A DNA stretch of 64,000 nucleotides from Rotaria sordida (lineage: Eukaryota > Rotifera > Eurotatoria > Philodinida > Philodinidae): positions 1 through 64,000 of the forward strand of contig CAJNOL010001312.1 of NCBI GenBank assembly GCA_905250125.1. The letters are read 5' to 3'. This document shows positions 11,837-24,082 of this stretch, piece after piece; position 1 is the first letter of the stretch, and the number at the start of each line of letters is the position of its first letter. The notes beneath the pieces are model-generated. The model was not told the origin of the DNA and made no database searches. It saw only the letters and a program-made list of their open reading frames with translations. The position numbers and the translations under genes are program-made.

Positions 11837-12703
11837 CTTCAGATGATTGTTGTTTTGTTTACTCATGAGAAATAAGTTACTAGGTTCAAATTTAGTACGC
11901 TCGTATACATGCAAATATTAATGTATGTTTTCTCGTCGCAATAACACACAACGCCGAGAAAGGCAAAAAAGAGAGCAAGAACATAGACAAAATGAAGTGC
12001 ATGTGATAATGGGCGCATTGATGTAAAATAACTATCTATTTAATGAAAATATCATGGTCGATTGATTTATGTAAACATATGCAACGTGGAAAAAACCAAG
12101 TAATGTTGTTAAGAATAGGTATGAGGCGAAAATTGGTTACAGACATACAAAACAAAATCGCACACGCCAGTATCATTTCACGCGTACGTATGTTTGATTT
12201 TCAACATTACTACACTAGTAATAAAATAAAAGTTGATACTCAGGAGTAACTACTGACTACAATACACGACTGAACATGAAGATGAGATATTTTAATCATA
12301 AGTAATTTGAAGAAAGCTGCGATTGAGAATGTTCACTTTATGTAACCGATAGTCTAGATTGAAATAGCTTTGACACATAAAAGTGTTTTACCATTAAGCA
12401 TGCGAAATAGAATGACTTTCGCAATGCTAACATTTCACCCACAGCTTTGGCGGCTGGAGATACGAATCCTACTCTCAGAAAGCTAACATAGCAGTAAACT
12501 TACGAACTTGTACTAGAAATCTTTTAATAATCTAGAAGCAATACAGTAAAATTTTGAGCTCTAACGAGATCAATTACAATGTAAGATTTGGACATCAAAA
12601 CAAAAAGTCTCTATTGAAAGAATTGACGAAGCTTCACAGTTTATCAAATCCAAGAGATAGAGAAACTCTTCCAGAAAAGACACCTCATTTGTTCTTCTAT
12701 ACG
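11837..12703. other. Intergenic, no gene seen
   Basis: AT-rich sequence between two telomere-like hairpins. Short frames at 12043 and 12554 have no domain character. Confidence 0.45.
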
Positions 12704-12857
12704 AGGGTGAGTGGGTGTGGGTTCGAGTTCGGGTAAAGAGAAGATCCACAACCACCCAGCCACACCCACACCCACACCCACGCCCACATCAACACTTACA
12801 TTCACACCCACATCCACACCCACACTCATCCACAACCACCCTGCCATACCCACACTC
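12704..12857. repeat. Telomere-like hairpin H5
   Basis: Short G-arm (GAGTGGGTGTGGGTTCGAG), spacer with AAAGAGAAGATCCACAACC, and a long C-arm (about 110 nt) of perfect and near-perfect CACCCA units. The arms are unequal, so only part of the C-arm can pair. Frames reading through it are low complexity. Confidence 0.85.
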
Positions 12858-13334
12858 TTGTATTCTACACATCTATTCAAATTATCCGAAAGAGGACTGT
12901 CGAAAATAAAACTTGATGATTGAAAGCACTACCGTATACATGAGAAAAGAGATGAAAGTGTAAATGTTCTTTTTGCATTGATCAAACGAAAAATCAGCAG
13001 CCAAGGAAAAAAATCTATAATAAAAAAAAAACACCAACATTTACATAGCTCATTGCATAGTATTTACTCATTGGCAAGTTAAAATACTCAATGTCACCAT
13101 CTATCCTTGATCGATGCACATAAAACTGACGAATGAGAATAAATGTATTTATGGTTAAATGTGAAAACAAAAATAAAGTTGTTGAAGCTACTTCCGCCGC
13201 ATATAAAGGAATACCATTACAATATGACCGAAAATTTCTTTATAATTTTGCTGCAATGTAGACAAAAAACTAACCCATCTTTTTCTTTATTCTTTCTTAG
13301 GCATGTTTTAGTGTCAAAAGTCGAAAGCAACACC

Positions 13335-14425
13335 ATGAATAATCTACGAGGCCTCTCTCAAAATATTCAAGTAAGATTACCCAGATCTGCTTCGAATTCA
13401 TGTGAAGCTACAGGTGAAGAAAGTGAATTGTACAATCTGAAACTTCGATTTGTGTCCATTTTCGTTCTATTCGTCGTCTCTTTTCTTGGTGCTTCAATCC
13501 CAGTACTTTCAGCTTGTATCAAACGCTTACATATACCATCAATAATTATTAATACGGGAAAGTTTTTCGGCACTGGGTATACATTCGAACTGTTCGAAAA
13601 AAGCATTCGCTCAATTATTTTCTTGTTTTTTTTTCTAGAGTGATACTTGCTACCGCATTCATTCATATCTTGCCAGCAGCCATAGATGCATTGACAGATG
13701 AATGTCTGCCAGAAAGTTGGAAAGATTATGAAGCCTATGCAGGTTTATTCGCCATGCTAGCTATACTGGCCATGCAACTCATCGAAATCATTGCACATCA
13801 TCAATTACACAGGGTACTCATACACGATATAAACGTCGTAGTTGAAGAAGGTCATGCACAACCTCCTACAACACCTGTTGAAAACAGGCAACAACATGGT
13901 CATAGCCATGGTTTATCACTACTATCAGATAGTCATAATCATCGTATCACTACCTATTTACTTGAGTTCGGTATTGCTATACATTGGGTCCTCATTGGTG
14001 TGATGTTGGGCATTGATGATGGTTCACACTTTGTAGTCCTTTTTATTACACTTTGTTTTCATCAATTTTTTGAAGCTATCGCACTTGGTGCACAAATTTC
14101 ACAACTCAATAATAAATCAGTATTACCAGCTGTTTTCATGGTGATATTTTTCTCTCTCACTACTCCAGTCGGTATTGCGATCGGTATCAGCGTTCATTTG
14201 AATACATACAATCCAAAATCATTAGCTGCACTGGTGACGACTGGTGTTTTAGATTCGGTTTCAAGCGGTATTTTGATCTATGTCGCTCTGGTCAATTTGA
14301 TGGCTGGTGAAATGGGTGTCGGAGCACATGGATTTGTTGCATTGAAAAAACACGTGAAATTTTTATATTTTGTTGCTTTGTATCTTGGTGCAGCATTTAT
14401 AGCTATTCTTGGACGATGGGCATAG
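13335..14425 (+). CDS. ZIP-family zinc transporter (ZIP1/2/3 or fungal/plant IRT-like type)
   Basis: Joined from two exons, 13335-13576 and 13639-14425, with a 62-nt GT-AG intron; 342 aa. An acceptor-like TTCTTTCTTAG near 13300 suggests a 5'-UTR intron, and ATG 13335 is the first usable start after it. ZIP proteins move Zn2+ (sometimes Fe2+) into the cytosol through eight membrane helices. Visible: an N-terminal helix (FVSIFVLFVVSFLGASIPVL), FIHILPAAIDAL in helix 3, a His-rich cytoplasmic loop (HGHSHG...DSHNH), the helix-4 metal site FHQFFEAIALG, the helix-5 motif TTPVGIAIGI, and a C-terminal FLYFVALYLGAAFIAILGRWA. The TTPxGIAIG form differs from the HELPHE form of the LIV-1 gene at 26-29 kb. 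The frame is clean across both exons. Telomere-like hairpins flank the gene (12704 and 14544). Confidence 0.9.
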
Positions 14426-14543
14426 ACGAGACATTTTCGAAATCTTTTAGAAAAGACAGGGACGCATAAGAACCTGGCTTGGCCCATAGGACTTTTTCAC
14501 ATTGAATCTACTACAATCATATGTAGGATTCAAGAACTTTGAT

Positions 14544-14645
14544 CGGTGGTGGTGTGTGGGTGTAGGTGTAGATGTGAGTGCGGATGTGTGGATGTAGGTG
14601 TGGGTGCGGTTCTATCACTCTGCCACTTAGCCACACCCACACCCC
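14544..14645. repeat. Telomere-like hairpin H6
   Basis: G-arm of about 65 nt (GGTGTGTGGGTGTAGGTGTA and relatives), spacer TTCTATCACTCTGCCACTTAG, short C-arm (CCACACCCACACCCC). It starts about 120 nt after the ZIP stop codon. Confidence 0.8.
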
Positions 14646-16255
14646 GATTGAACAAATACTCGGGAGATACAGTGCAGCCAATCAGTATTCCTTCAGTTTT
14701 TTGAAAATTTCTGCGTGATTTTCATCTTTTGTTTCATTTCTATCTCGATCGAAGTTTTCTGATTTGTTATGGAATTCTGCTATGAATCGAATGTAAATTT
14801 TCACTTGAGCGATATTTTTCTCTATGAAGAATTATTTTTGATATATTTTTATTCGCTGATACGTCTTCTTATGCTAGTTGGAAACATCTTTTATGTTTGA
14901 TCGATGCTTTTTTATTTTGACAAAGGTTTGAAAGAATTCTACGTTAAATAGCATGATATTCTACATTGAGTAAATATCATTTAAATGTTTTCCAAAAAGA
15001 AGTGTCTTTTGCATGATGAAAATTGCAATATGTTTGTCATCGATGTGATAGTGTGCGCAGTTGTATAGTTTCTGAAGATGATTTTTCCAGCGGAATATCT
15101 GGCCGTCCATGACTCGGTATCTTCAGTAGTAGATTTCAATTAGATATCGTAGGATTCTTTTGTCGTCTGTTCAGGGATGTCTCTAGATTCGTTTATTTTT
15201 CACGTGTTCAACCTAATTTCTTTGATTAGTAATGACAGCGATTGATACCTACATGTGGATATCGTACGAAATTCTGTACTGAGGAACATGATAACATGCA
15301 TCTTTCTTTTCAGTCTAAATTTCTTTAAATGTGAAATCGTGACACATTTTGTTCTATGCCTCGCTAATTCAAAAACTTTTTGTTTCGTGATCATGTTTTA
15401 TGATTTATAGAATAATTATTTTTTATCTTTATTCGATAATATAAATCATTACTCAATGATAAATTATCTATTTCAAATAATTTCGATATATTTAAAGACT
15501 ATTTCCTACCAATCATTCGATCTCATACTCTTTAATCCAAATACATTTGGCAATTGAATATTTTCAATCATTTACAGTTTTTCAAGTTTATACTTTCTCT
15601 CAGAAATACATCTTTGAAATTGAGGATGTGGATGTGGGTGGATGTGAGGTGGGGTGTGTGGATGCCGGTGTGAGGTGTGGCCGTGGGTGGGTGTGTAGTG
15701 TACGGTTGGAAGTGAGTTATGGGCGTAGATACTCATTCCATTCACATCCACATCCACACTCCACACTCTCAACAAAAATAATTACAATCTCTTTTTTTGT
15801 TGCATACTATTGGTTGATACTTTTCAATGCTTAAAAATAAATAATAATGACTTCCATATATTTTTTTTTACATAGAAAAACAAACTCCGATAATGCTTTA
15901 GTCGTTAGAATACGACAAGAGATGAAATCTAGAATAAAATATATATACATAAATATACATAAGTACTAGATAGTAGAGTGCATTTTCTTTGTCATTGACA
16001 TCAATAATGCAAAACTAATTGCTCTTGTTTTTATTATACCAATATTCTGTTTAAGTAAGATTCAAGAATAATAACGAATTTCTTCAAAAAACAAAACACT
16101 TTTAAAAATACAAATTGTTATTTTGCTTTTCAATGATATTGAAAAACAGCTGCTTTTCATGTCAAAGTTATTTTAGGATTTCAGGTAGGTACAAAGCCTA
16201 TCGACGATAACTAGCTAACTATGATATGATAAAAAAAAAAAAAACATTGTTTTTG
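14646..16255. other. Intergenic with hairpin H7
   Basis: No gene supported. AT-rich sequence except for the hairpin at 15622-15769. Confidence 0.45.
15622..15769. repeat. Telomere-like hairpin H7
   Basis: G-arm of about 95 nt (GGATGTGGATGTGGGTGG, GTGTGTAGTGTACGG), a spacer containing GGGCGTAGATACTCATTCC, then C-arm (CATCCACATCCACACTCC). The spacer and its flanks are the same as in the hairpin at 24370-24673, so the two are copies of one sequence. Confidence 0.85.
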
Positions 16256-18597
16256 TTAAGTGTAAATTCTAATAAATGCATCGATTTCTCGTCGACATAT
16301 TGGACACAATCGCAGTGAATGGCCACATGCGACACATGTTGCCATGTGACCACATGGTATACAAGCTAATTGTTTTTCTTCTGTTAGACATAGAACACAA
16401 AGATTCGATGGTTCTGAATTAGTTGATTGGCTTCGATTATTCATAGTAGTTATTTGTTTATTTGTTTGTGGTTCACGTTCAATGCTACTGTTTGTTGATT
16501 TTGATGTTGAGTTAATAGAAGATTGAGAAGACGTAGATTCATTTGTTAATGATTGCGATGATATAGTCACGTTAACATCTGTATGATTTTGTACGAATTG
16601 AGTTGCATCAGGTATAGTTGATATTGGTTCACGCATTCTTGTTTCTAGAAAATAAGAACATAGAAATGGGAAATATACCTATGATAAATTCACCATTTTG
16701 TTCTCGAATTTGTTTCATTTTTATACTTGGTATAATAATATTTCTTTTTTGCCATCAATATGTTCGATTTGTTTTTGAAGAATTAAACAAGCAGCATACA
16801 AATCACAGTCGGATACAAAATCATCATCTGAATAAAATATTCAAAAACAAAATACGAAAGACAATATTTTATTGATTAACGCACGTTTTACTCGTAATTG
16901 ATCTTCCCAACATCGTTTAATGATAGATAATTTAAAATTTTGATTCAATAAACGTTGTGATATGGATAAGTCTAATCGTGCAGCAACGAGTCTGGATAAA
17001 GTACTTTCATCAGATATTAATAATCGTCTACTATTTGCTGTTACATTAGTATTTACTAGATTATTTGAGCCTGGTTTTTCTCTTAATTCGGTAGCTCTAG
17101 CACGTTCTACCAAAGAAAAAATGAATCAATTTTAACTAAAAATTTATAATTTTTCAAAACTTACCTTGTTGTATTCGTTTAGATTCTTGAATTTTATGAT
17201 ATAATTCTTCACCACATAATTGTCTAGCATATGCACAATATGGAAACCAACGAGCATGTTCAATCATTGGATTATCATTTGAACCCCAATTTTGTAATGA
17301 TCCATTACAATAAAAACAAGTAACAATGGTTTCTTTACCTGTAAAGAAAAATCCTGCTCGAACCAAATGATCTACCGATGGTAAATCTTCATTTGGCCAA
17401 GTAGCGAATGATGCATGTCGTTTTGGTATTTCAGAATAAGCAGGATTACACGATGCTCTATATACAATATCACTAGATCGTAATGAGCTGAGATTAGTTG
17501 ATATCGATGAAGGAATGCCTGTAGTTGTTGTCGGTGTACTTTCGTTGACAATAATTATTGATGAAGCTATAGGATGCATCAATCTTGTTTTGACATATAT
17601 ACAATTAGGTGATAGCGTTTTATGTAATTCACATGGATCATCTGTATGTGGTATCCATTGTTGACAAATAAGATTACAATAGATGCATATTACTCGATCA
17701 TCAACATTACAGTTAAAAAATCCAGCTTCAATCATTTGTGCACTTGATGGAACAGTACGATGTGGCCAATGAGAAAAGGTACGTCTTCGGACTTGTTGAA
17801 GTAAATCAGTTTCAAGTAAAGTATTTGATACAGATTGGAAATTCATTGTTTCTATCTTTTGACGTTTAGAAGTATTTTCTTCTACAGTTGATATAGATGA
17901 ATTTTGAGTAGTAGTTGTTGGCGACGAGAAAGGCGCAGGTACATTTGATGATGAAGTTGGTACTATAGAGTGTACGAATGGACAATCAGGTTGACGTTTT
18001 AAATGAACAACAAATAGATTCATGTCTAATGTCGAGATATGTTCACATTTCCAAAAAAGAAAATTACCCAAATTTCTGAAATTTCCATCAGCTCGATAAT
18101 TATATAGTAGTACAAATCAAAGATTTTTATACATATTGGAAATTTCAAAAATTTTAGAAATTTCTGTAATTTCAGAAATTTCTGTAAGTACATAATTACA
18201 GAAATTTCAGAAATTTTGAAAATGACATCATTTTAGGAAGTAACATAAAATTCAGAACACAAATGCTTGAAATCTTCGAAACTTATGAAATTTCCTTTTT
18301 CGGAAATCTGAACACTGCTGCTAATGTCCAATTGGATGCCTCAAGCCCGCAGTCTTTACAACGAGCAGTATCTCCATTACCTGTATATTCAAAACCGACA
18401 GCAGACATAGAGTAGAGAGCGTGAACACCTGATCTCTTTATTGACTTGACTAGTGTTTGCATTCGATTAATGATAGTAGCAAGAGTTTGAGAACCTTCTT
18501 TCTTCTTAACGAATGGTTTCGATGAATCATTCATTGATTTGTATTTATTAGATGCATCACTCCAATTGTCGGTTGGAAACTTAGCTGTGGCCGACAT
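16256..18597 (-). CDS. Inhibitor-of-apoptosis (IAP/BIRC) gene, three BIR plus RING, interrupted by a MITE
   Basis: Exons on the minus strand: 18597 to 18321 and 18032 to 17165 (one original exon split by the MITE at 18034-18320), 17106-16885, 16827-16679, 16644-16256. Start is ATG 18597. IAPs bind caspases through BIR domains and ubiquitinate through the RING. BIR1 (AVGFEYTGNGDTARCKDCGL...NWTL) is cut after Leu; without the insert it reads NWTLDMNLFVVHLKRQPDC in frame. BIR2 (CIYC...H...C) and BIR3 (CFYC...EHARWFPYC) keep their zinc ligands. A UBA-like segment follows (DDFVSDCDLYAACLILQKQI). The RING is complete (CVLC...PCGH...CVAC...CPIC) and ends DAFIRIYT. Introns are 58, 57 and a doubtful 34 nt. 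A one-base shift near 16738-16751 is needed to join exon 4 to the RING. This copy is probably inactive or makes a shortened protein; a start after the MITE would still give BIR2-BIR3. Confidence 0.82.
18034..18320. mobile_element. hAT-type MITE inserted in the BIR1 exon
   Basis: 287 bp flanked by the identical 8-mer CTAATGTC (18026-18033 and 18321-18328), the target-duplication length typical of hAT transposons. The ends are inverted repeats matching at about 20 of 26 positions without gaps; the right end, read inward, begins CAGCAGTGTTCAGATTTCC, with the CAG start common in hAT elements, and the left begins GAGATATGTTCACATTTCC. The interior is palindromic with repeated GAAATTTC words and has no coding capacity. 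Deleting the insert and one 8-mer restores the BIR reading frame exactly, which is strong evidence for a true insertion. Confidence 0.9.
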
Positions 18598-18649
18598 GTT
18601 ACTTTATCTATCTAATAAAATCTAAAGAAGATATTATTTATAAATGTAC

Positions 18650-21600
18650 GTTCGATTCATAGAAATTTCCAACATATTTTAATTATTCAAACGATCTCAC
18701 CAAGTATCCCTTAAAGCGTAAAATAGAATCTAATTAATAAAAAATGACGAAGCTGGACATAATAATACACATTGAGCCGCTGGAAACTTCCATTTAAAAA
18801 CGCCGCAGTCATCAGTAAAAAGTTTGCCGACTCGTTTGGTAACGTTTTTTTTTAGTGAGACGAAAATGATTTGGACATTTATAGTTCACTCTACAGTCGC
18901 TGTATGACACCGATAAAACTTAATGTGATATGAGTTCATTCACTGACTAAAATGCACACATATGAAATTATTTCTAATGGAAAAATTTTCCTTCTAGCGA
19001 TGATTGCACCCGATACATATGTACTAAACTTTATTGTAAACAATCCACAACCATATATTTGTTGATGAATAATGCCTACGATATGATAATATCCAACCAC
19101 GCTAAAGAAAAACATCAGAGAGAGGCAGAGACAATTAATCATAAGACAGCAAGAGATAATACATATGATAGAATGAAAAATTCCAGACGACAGATAGGAA
19201 AGAAAGTAAATATAGGAGAAAGGAAAAATGGATATGTTGTAAACAAAGTATGGGAGAGAACGAGTAAAAAAATGAGCGATGGCAACATCTAGACTTATTA
19301 CTTCTTCACACTCACTAGACTGTACTAGTTTAAGTTGTTTTAAATCTAATATAGACTATTGGAAAATTGCGTATAAAACTGCACAGACCTATTTCAGAGA
19401 TGGGATCGATTCAGCTCGGGACTTCTCAAGTCGATTTCGATTTTGGTTCGACTCAGTTCTCATTTTTTTAAGCTAGGGAAGCAAGACTTTCTTGAATACT
19501 ATATTAAAGATGACATTTTTTCCGTATCTATAATATACTGCCTTCTGATTTTTTTTACAGCAAGAATCATTAATTTTCTCGTGGTGTATTCGGAGCTATG
19601 ATCAAACTTGATGAAACACAGAACAAAAGTTTCAAAACCAATCTGAAATCGATCATAAATTTCTACTGTTTAATTTTCTTCGACCTATCAAAATCAAGTT
19701 CAATAGATTTTAAGATCTGTATTTTGTACTAGATCAATCCTTTCGAATAGCTTTGGAAAGAGAAAGCAAAAGGTTAAATTCGATCGATATGGAAGAAATA
19801 CTAGGAGTCCAATAAGTCTCAATGTTGGAAATCGGTTTTTACATGTAGAAATAAATCAATTCTCATCAAATACTTGAACTGCTAATCACAGTTTATAATA
19901 TGTTAAGTATTGGGCATTATGAGAGTCCTAAGAATTTTTGCATATCAATTGCGTTCGATTTTTTGAATGTTTTTTTTTTCTAAATCTATTCTAAGAATTT
20001 GTCTAATAGAGAATAGAGATCGCAAAATCGGTCTGAATTAATTGTCATTTGTCAAAAAAAAATGAAAATGAGAAATTTCGATGAAGCGAACAATTGACCG
20101 TGCTTAATATAAAACTCCGCAGTTAACTACCTTGATAGGGAAAGCATTATTATTCTGGAGCCTTCCCACATCTCCTTCAGAAAAGTAAGTTTCCGTCAAA
20201 AACATGAAAATTGAAATAAGTTTATAGAATGATAGCCCGAATTTTGCTCTTTTAAAAATAATATGACCTTTTAGTTTATTATATCAAGTTTTTCCCTAAA
20301 ATTTTTGATGAATTCCATTACCTCCCTACTACAAAAATAAGTTGTTTTTAAAAAAATTCGATATTTTTTTTTTTCAATTTTTCTCGGTTTCTAGTTTTTG
20401 ATCTAGCATTCCGGAATTCTCGAAGGAGCTTCATTTTAGTTAAAGAAGTTTTTTGTTTGAAAAAGCGTGTTAAGATCCACGTCATGAAAGAGTCTTTTTC
20501 TTGAGTTAAGCTTTGTTACTATATAGTATATGAAAAAGTACTATTATTATTAGAGCACAAATTTTTTGAGAGTTTTTCGGCATCTTGAAATTTTCCTCTC
20601 AGTTCGTCGGTTAAAAGGCGATAATTTAAAAAAAAAGAACTCTGTTATTCTCTGTATTTTGATATGTTCTATCAAACAAAAAAACAAATAAATTTCAAGT
20701 CCATATAACGAAGGCCTATCAAAAATTTCGGGTTGTCCAATGAGCTATTTTTGTCGTTGTGTTGTTGAATAATTCTAGAAAACATGATGATACAGAGCTG
20801 AAAATTTTATCATAGACTTTTCACGATAACCCAAACATATTCTAAAAATTTCATATGATTTCAATGTTTCTGGATTAAGATCCCATTTTTGAGGGGAGGA
20901 CTTAGTATGATGTTCTAGAAAGTGGTACACTCCTATTTCTAAACGATTTTGGATTCGATCCATCCTTTCTTTGATTCCATTAGTTCAGTTTAATTTGGTC
21001 CAGCGTTCTTCATATAAGTCTCGACTTCAGTTCGATTCACATTTCGAAAAACCTGAATCGATCTCATCGCTGCTAAATATGAGCTATAAAAGCATAACCT
21101 CTCTATGAGGAACTTTTCCGATCATCTTTCAACCATACTGTGCATGATTATAGGTCAAAAGTGTTTGTAGTCAACAGTATATTCAATCTTTCTTTCTTAT
21201 TTTCAATTTAAAGCGCATCCAGTTATGCCCCGATTGATAGCCCTCATGAAGCTTAAAAAATGGTAGTATTATCTGAAAATAAATTTCAGGGAAGTATATT
21301 AAATACATGTAAAAAACGTTTGTGAGCACCAAAAACGACACTTCTTGACTCAAACAGCAGTGTTTAAATTTCTGAAAAAGGAAATTTCCTTCTTAAATCA
21401 TCAAATTTCACGAATTACCAGAAATTTTCAGAAATCTCTCAAATTTTTATAATCTCCAGGGAGTAGGATCTTCTTTTCTTTAGAAGATCTACAGATACGC
21501 TCAGATACATTTTGTGGAAATTCCAGTAATTATAGAAAATTGTTGGTAATTTCCGAAAATGTATTATATAAATTCGAGTTCATTATGAGAATAAAATTCA

Positions 21601-22090
21601 CAAAATTCCGGAGAACTATAGAAATTCGCATGAAGCTCCTGGCTATTGCTGATAATATGTATCTTCGGCACGTTGGAAATTTATGGCAAGATGTAAATTT
21701 TCTTTTTCAAAAATCCAAACATACATTCCCCAGGGAGATCTACGAAACATCCACATGAGATGGAAATTTCATACTTATATTATAAAAGAGGAAAACCTAT
21801 GAAGAAATATCAGAAATAAAAAAAATTTTACTTTATTTGAGCAATCATAACGTCGTATGTAGAGCCCATTAGGCCCAAGAACTTCTGGAGTGAGATCCGA
21901 TTGATTAAAATTTGTTAGACACAGAATCAGCTAGTGAAATTTTTTTCCGACCCGAACTCAATGATACGAAGATTTAGGGACAGTAGTTAGAAAGAATTTT
22001 TGTTTGGTTTTGGATGTTGGTGTGAGGTAGAGGTATTAGTTCCACTAAAATGTATAGATATTTTCATCCATATCCAGGTCGAACTCATCC
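18650..22090. other. Long stretch without a recognised gene
   Basis: Only short frames without domain character. A possible diverged second copy of the hAT MITE lies at 21355-21727. Around 19400-19450 and 19600-19800 the sequence is rich in TCGATT-like words. No RNA gene was recognised. Confidence 0.45.
21355..21727. mobile_element. Possible second, diverged copy of the hAT MITE
   Basis: Starts with CAGCAGTGTTTAAATTTCTG followed by AAAAAGGAAATTTCC, very close to the right end of the MITE at 18034-18320, and the interior also repeats AGAAATTTTCAGAAATC words. The far end (CTTTTTCAAAAATCCAAACA) matches the complementary end less well. No 8-bp duplication survives, so the boundaries are uncertain. 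Confidence 0.5.
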
Positions 22091-22094
22091 CATT

Positions 22095-22293
22095 GGATCC
22101 GATGGGAATTCGTCGAAAGTTGTCGGAATCCTTGGTACAGGATTCCGACAGGAAGTTATTGGACGTTGGAAAGTGTCGGATTTTCAGGGTTCCGACAGGA
22201 TTTGGGTCCCTTCCGACACTTTCCGACATCTTCCTGTCGGAATCCTGTACCAAGGATTCCAACAACTTCCGATGAATTCCTGTCGGATCCGAT
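22095..22293. repeat. Near-perfect 85-bp-arm palindrome built of TCCGACAGGA words
   Basis: The left arm (22095-22180) and right arm (22211-22293) are close reverse complements around a loop of about 30 nt. Shared words include GGATCCGAT, GAATCCTTGGTACAGGATTC and TTCCGACAGGAAG. The same TCCGAC word recurs just outside (22320-22345). Base composition is more GC-rich than the neighbourhood. No protein is recognisable in any frame; overlapping frames on both strands are consequences of the symmetry. Confidence 0.8.
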
Positions 22294-22589
22294 AAAATCC
22301 TATAATTTTCCTGGCAAGATCCGACGGGATCCGACTGTCGGATTGCTCGTCCTGGGTAGCTCAGACATCCACATGTGGGTTGGACAATCTTTCCAAAAAT
22401 CGAGAAATTGTTCCATTTACAGTAGAAATGCTTCACTCCCTACAAAGTCAAGCAGAAACACTTTTCAAGAAACAGATTTCATTCTCTATAGAGCTATTTC
22501 AAATAGAAATGCTGGATTCATTTCCACACTTACAAGGAGAAATGGAAAAGTCATAAGAAGATATCAATCATTCTCTTTTTGGTCTTAAA

Positions 22590-23117
22590 GGGAAATTCTA
22601 GTAGAAATCGTATTTTTCTAGCAGAAACCGTAATACTTTAAGTAGAAATGCTTAATTCATATCTACTTTCGTCAAGAGAAGTATAAAGTTACAATATTTT
22701 GCAAAAATAATTCATCACTTTTTTTTCTCATTTTGTTTTTCTGCAACAGGATTACTTTCAATAAGGCACTCATACTTTTAGATGACAGTATATTTAGTTG
22801 TCTATTAGGAATATATAGTACAAATTTAAAAAGTCGTACCGTTGAATAGGCTTATGTTTTTAACGTTGATCATGGCAAAAACGATTACAGCAAACCTGTT
22901 AAAATACAACGAGTAGCGAAGCTGCTTAGAATTCGAAATCATTCGAGGATTGCTAAATGGCGACAACATAAGTTTTGTGATAGCGATATCAAACAAGTTT
23001 ATCTTTCAGAGAAATAGAGTCGAAGTTAAATAAAAAAAGGTGAAGCAAAAAGTATACGTTAGATAAAAACAAGGAGATCAGCTAAATAATCAAGTAAAAT
23101 TCATCCTGTAATAGAGA
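22590..23117. other. Intergenic, no gene seen
   Basis: AT-rich with several AGTAGAAATG-like words spaced along 22400-22660. Nothing else recognised. Confidence 0.4.
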
Positions 23118-23253
23118 GTGTCTGGTCGTGATGTGTGAGTGTAGTGTATGGAGGTGGGCGCATGTTGATGGCATTTATGTGACTGCATGTGGGTGTGTAT
23201 TGGTACGATGTGTGGATGTGGACTTGAGCATGTGTTGGTAAGAGTGTGAATTT
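23118..23253. repeat. Telomere-like array H8, G-arm only
   Basis: G-rich strand only: GTGATGTGTGAGTGTAGTGT, TATGGAGGTGGGCGCATG, GCATGTGGGTGTGTATTGG and similar units. There is no C-rich partner. GTGTAGTGTATGGAGGTGGG resembles the G-arm of the hairpins at 15622 and 24370, so it may be a half copy. Confidence 0.65.
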
Positions 23254-23875
23254 CCTCTTCACCGATACTTACGCCGCTTTAGAACTTTCACTGCGTGGCA
23301 ACAATTTCTTTTAGAGAAATGAAAACAATTCATTCTTCAATGACTCATGACAGAGAGTAAACAAAGGAAGAATAAGCACTACAAGTGTGTAATTTGGTGC
23401 CACCAAAAAATGTGTTTATATTATAGTCAATGTGGATTAATACGAAGGCATCGATGAAGTTTATAGAATAGAGACACAGAATGAGTATCATATGCTCATT
23501 TCATTGAGTATAAAAATACGTTGTAAGCTTACTTCATTTTAAATAAAAATCATTCTGATACGTAATGAATTATTAATGCAAAATATTGTATATCGAGAGA
23601 TATCAATCTTTATCTTTATTTAATCGGTTAATTCTAGTAAAAATGAGTGATTCATATCTGGCTGTATACGAAGAAAGCAATATGGAAAAATCGATGGGAC
23701 GACAACGAGTGGGAAATGAATAGTACATATTTTTCTACCACTGCTTATTGAATTATTTCCCTTTAAAAGACAACACTTTCTGGAGAAATCCAAATATACG
23801 TGCAAAAGTAATGAGTCATAGAGACATATATTTATGTTGTCTGTTTCATTTCTCCTTGTTATGCATGAATTTCTG

Positions 23876-23945
23876 TGGAGGGTGTAGGTGTGGGTGTGTG
23901 TTGCAAGAACTTAAATACTCACACCGACATCCACACCCCACACCC
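23876..23945. repeat. Telomere-like hairpin H9
   Basis: G-arm (GTGGAGGGTGTAGGTGTGGG), spacer TTGCAAGAACTTAAATACTC, C-arm (ACACCGACATCCACACCCCA). Confidence 0.8.
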
Positions 23946-24082
23946 TTCTAGTGTGTTATCGAACGTCGGCAAAACCCAATCGAAATGATAATAAAAAAAC
24001 CAACAGAATGTAATTACTAGCTACATTTGGAAATTTCCAAGCGTAGGCGGTGTAAGCGAACAAATAAGATATTCATCCACTA

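Noticed and set aside
11562..11875. Overlapping open frames on both strands encoding Val/Gly-rich and His/Thr/Pro-rich peptides
   Set aside because: They arise from the three- and six-base periodicity of the telomere-like repeats; similar frames at 1600, 12644-12923, 15572, 24183-24675 and 60662 have the same cause.
22000..22588. Overlapping frames of 80-149 codons on both strands around the palindrome
   Set aside because: Symmetry of the inverted repeat creates frames on both strands; no protein family was recognised.
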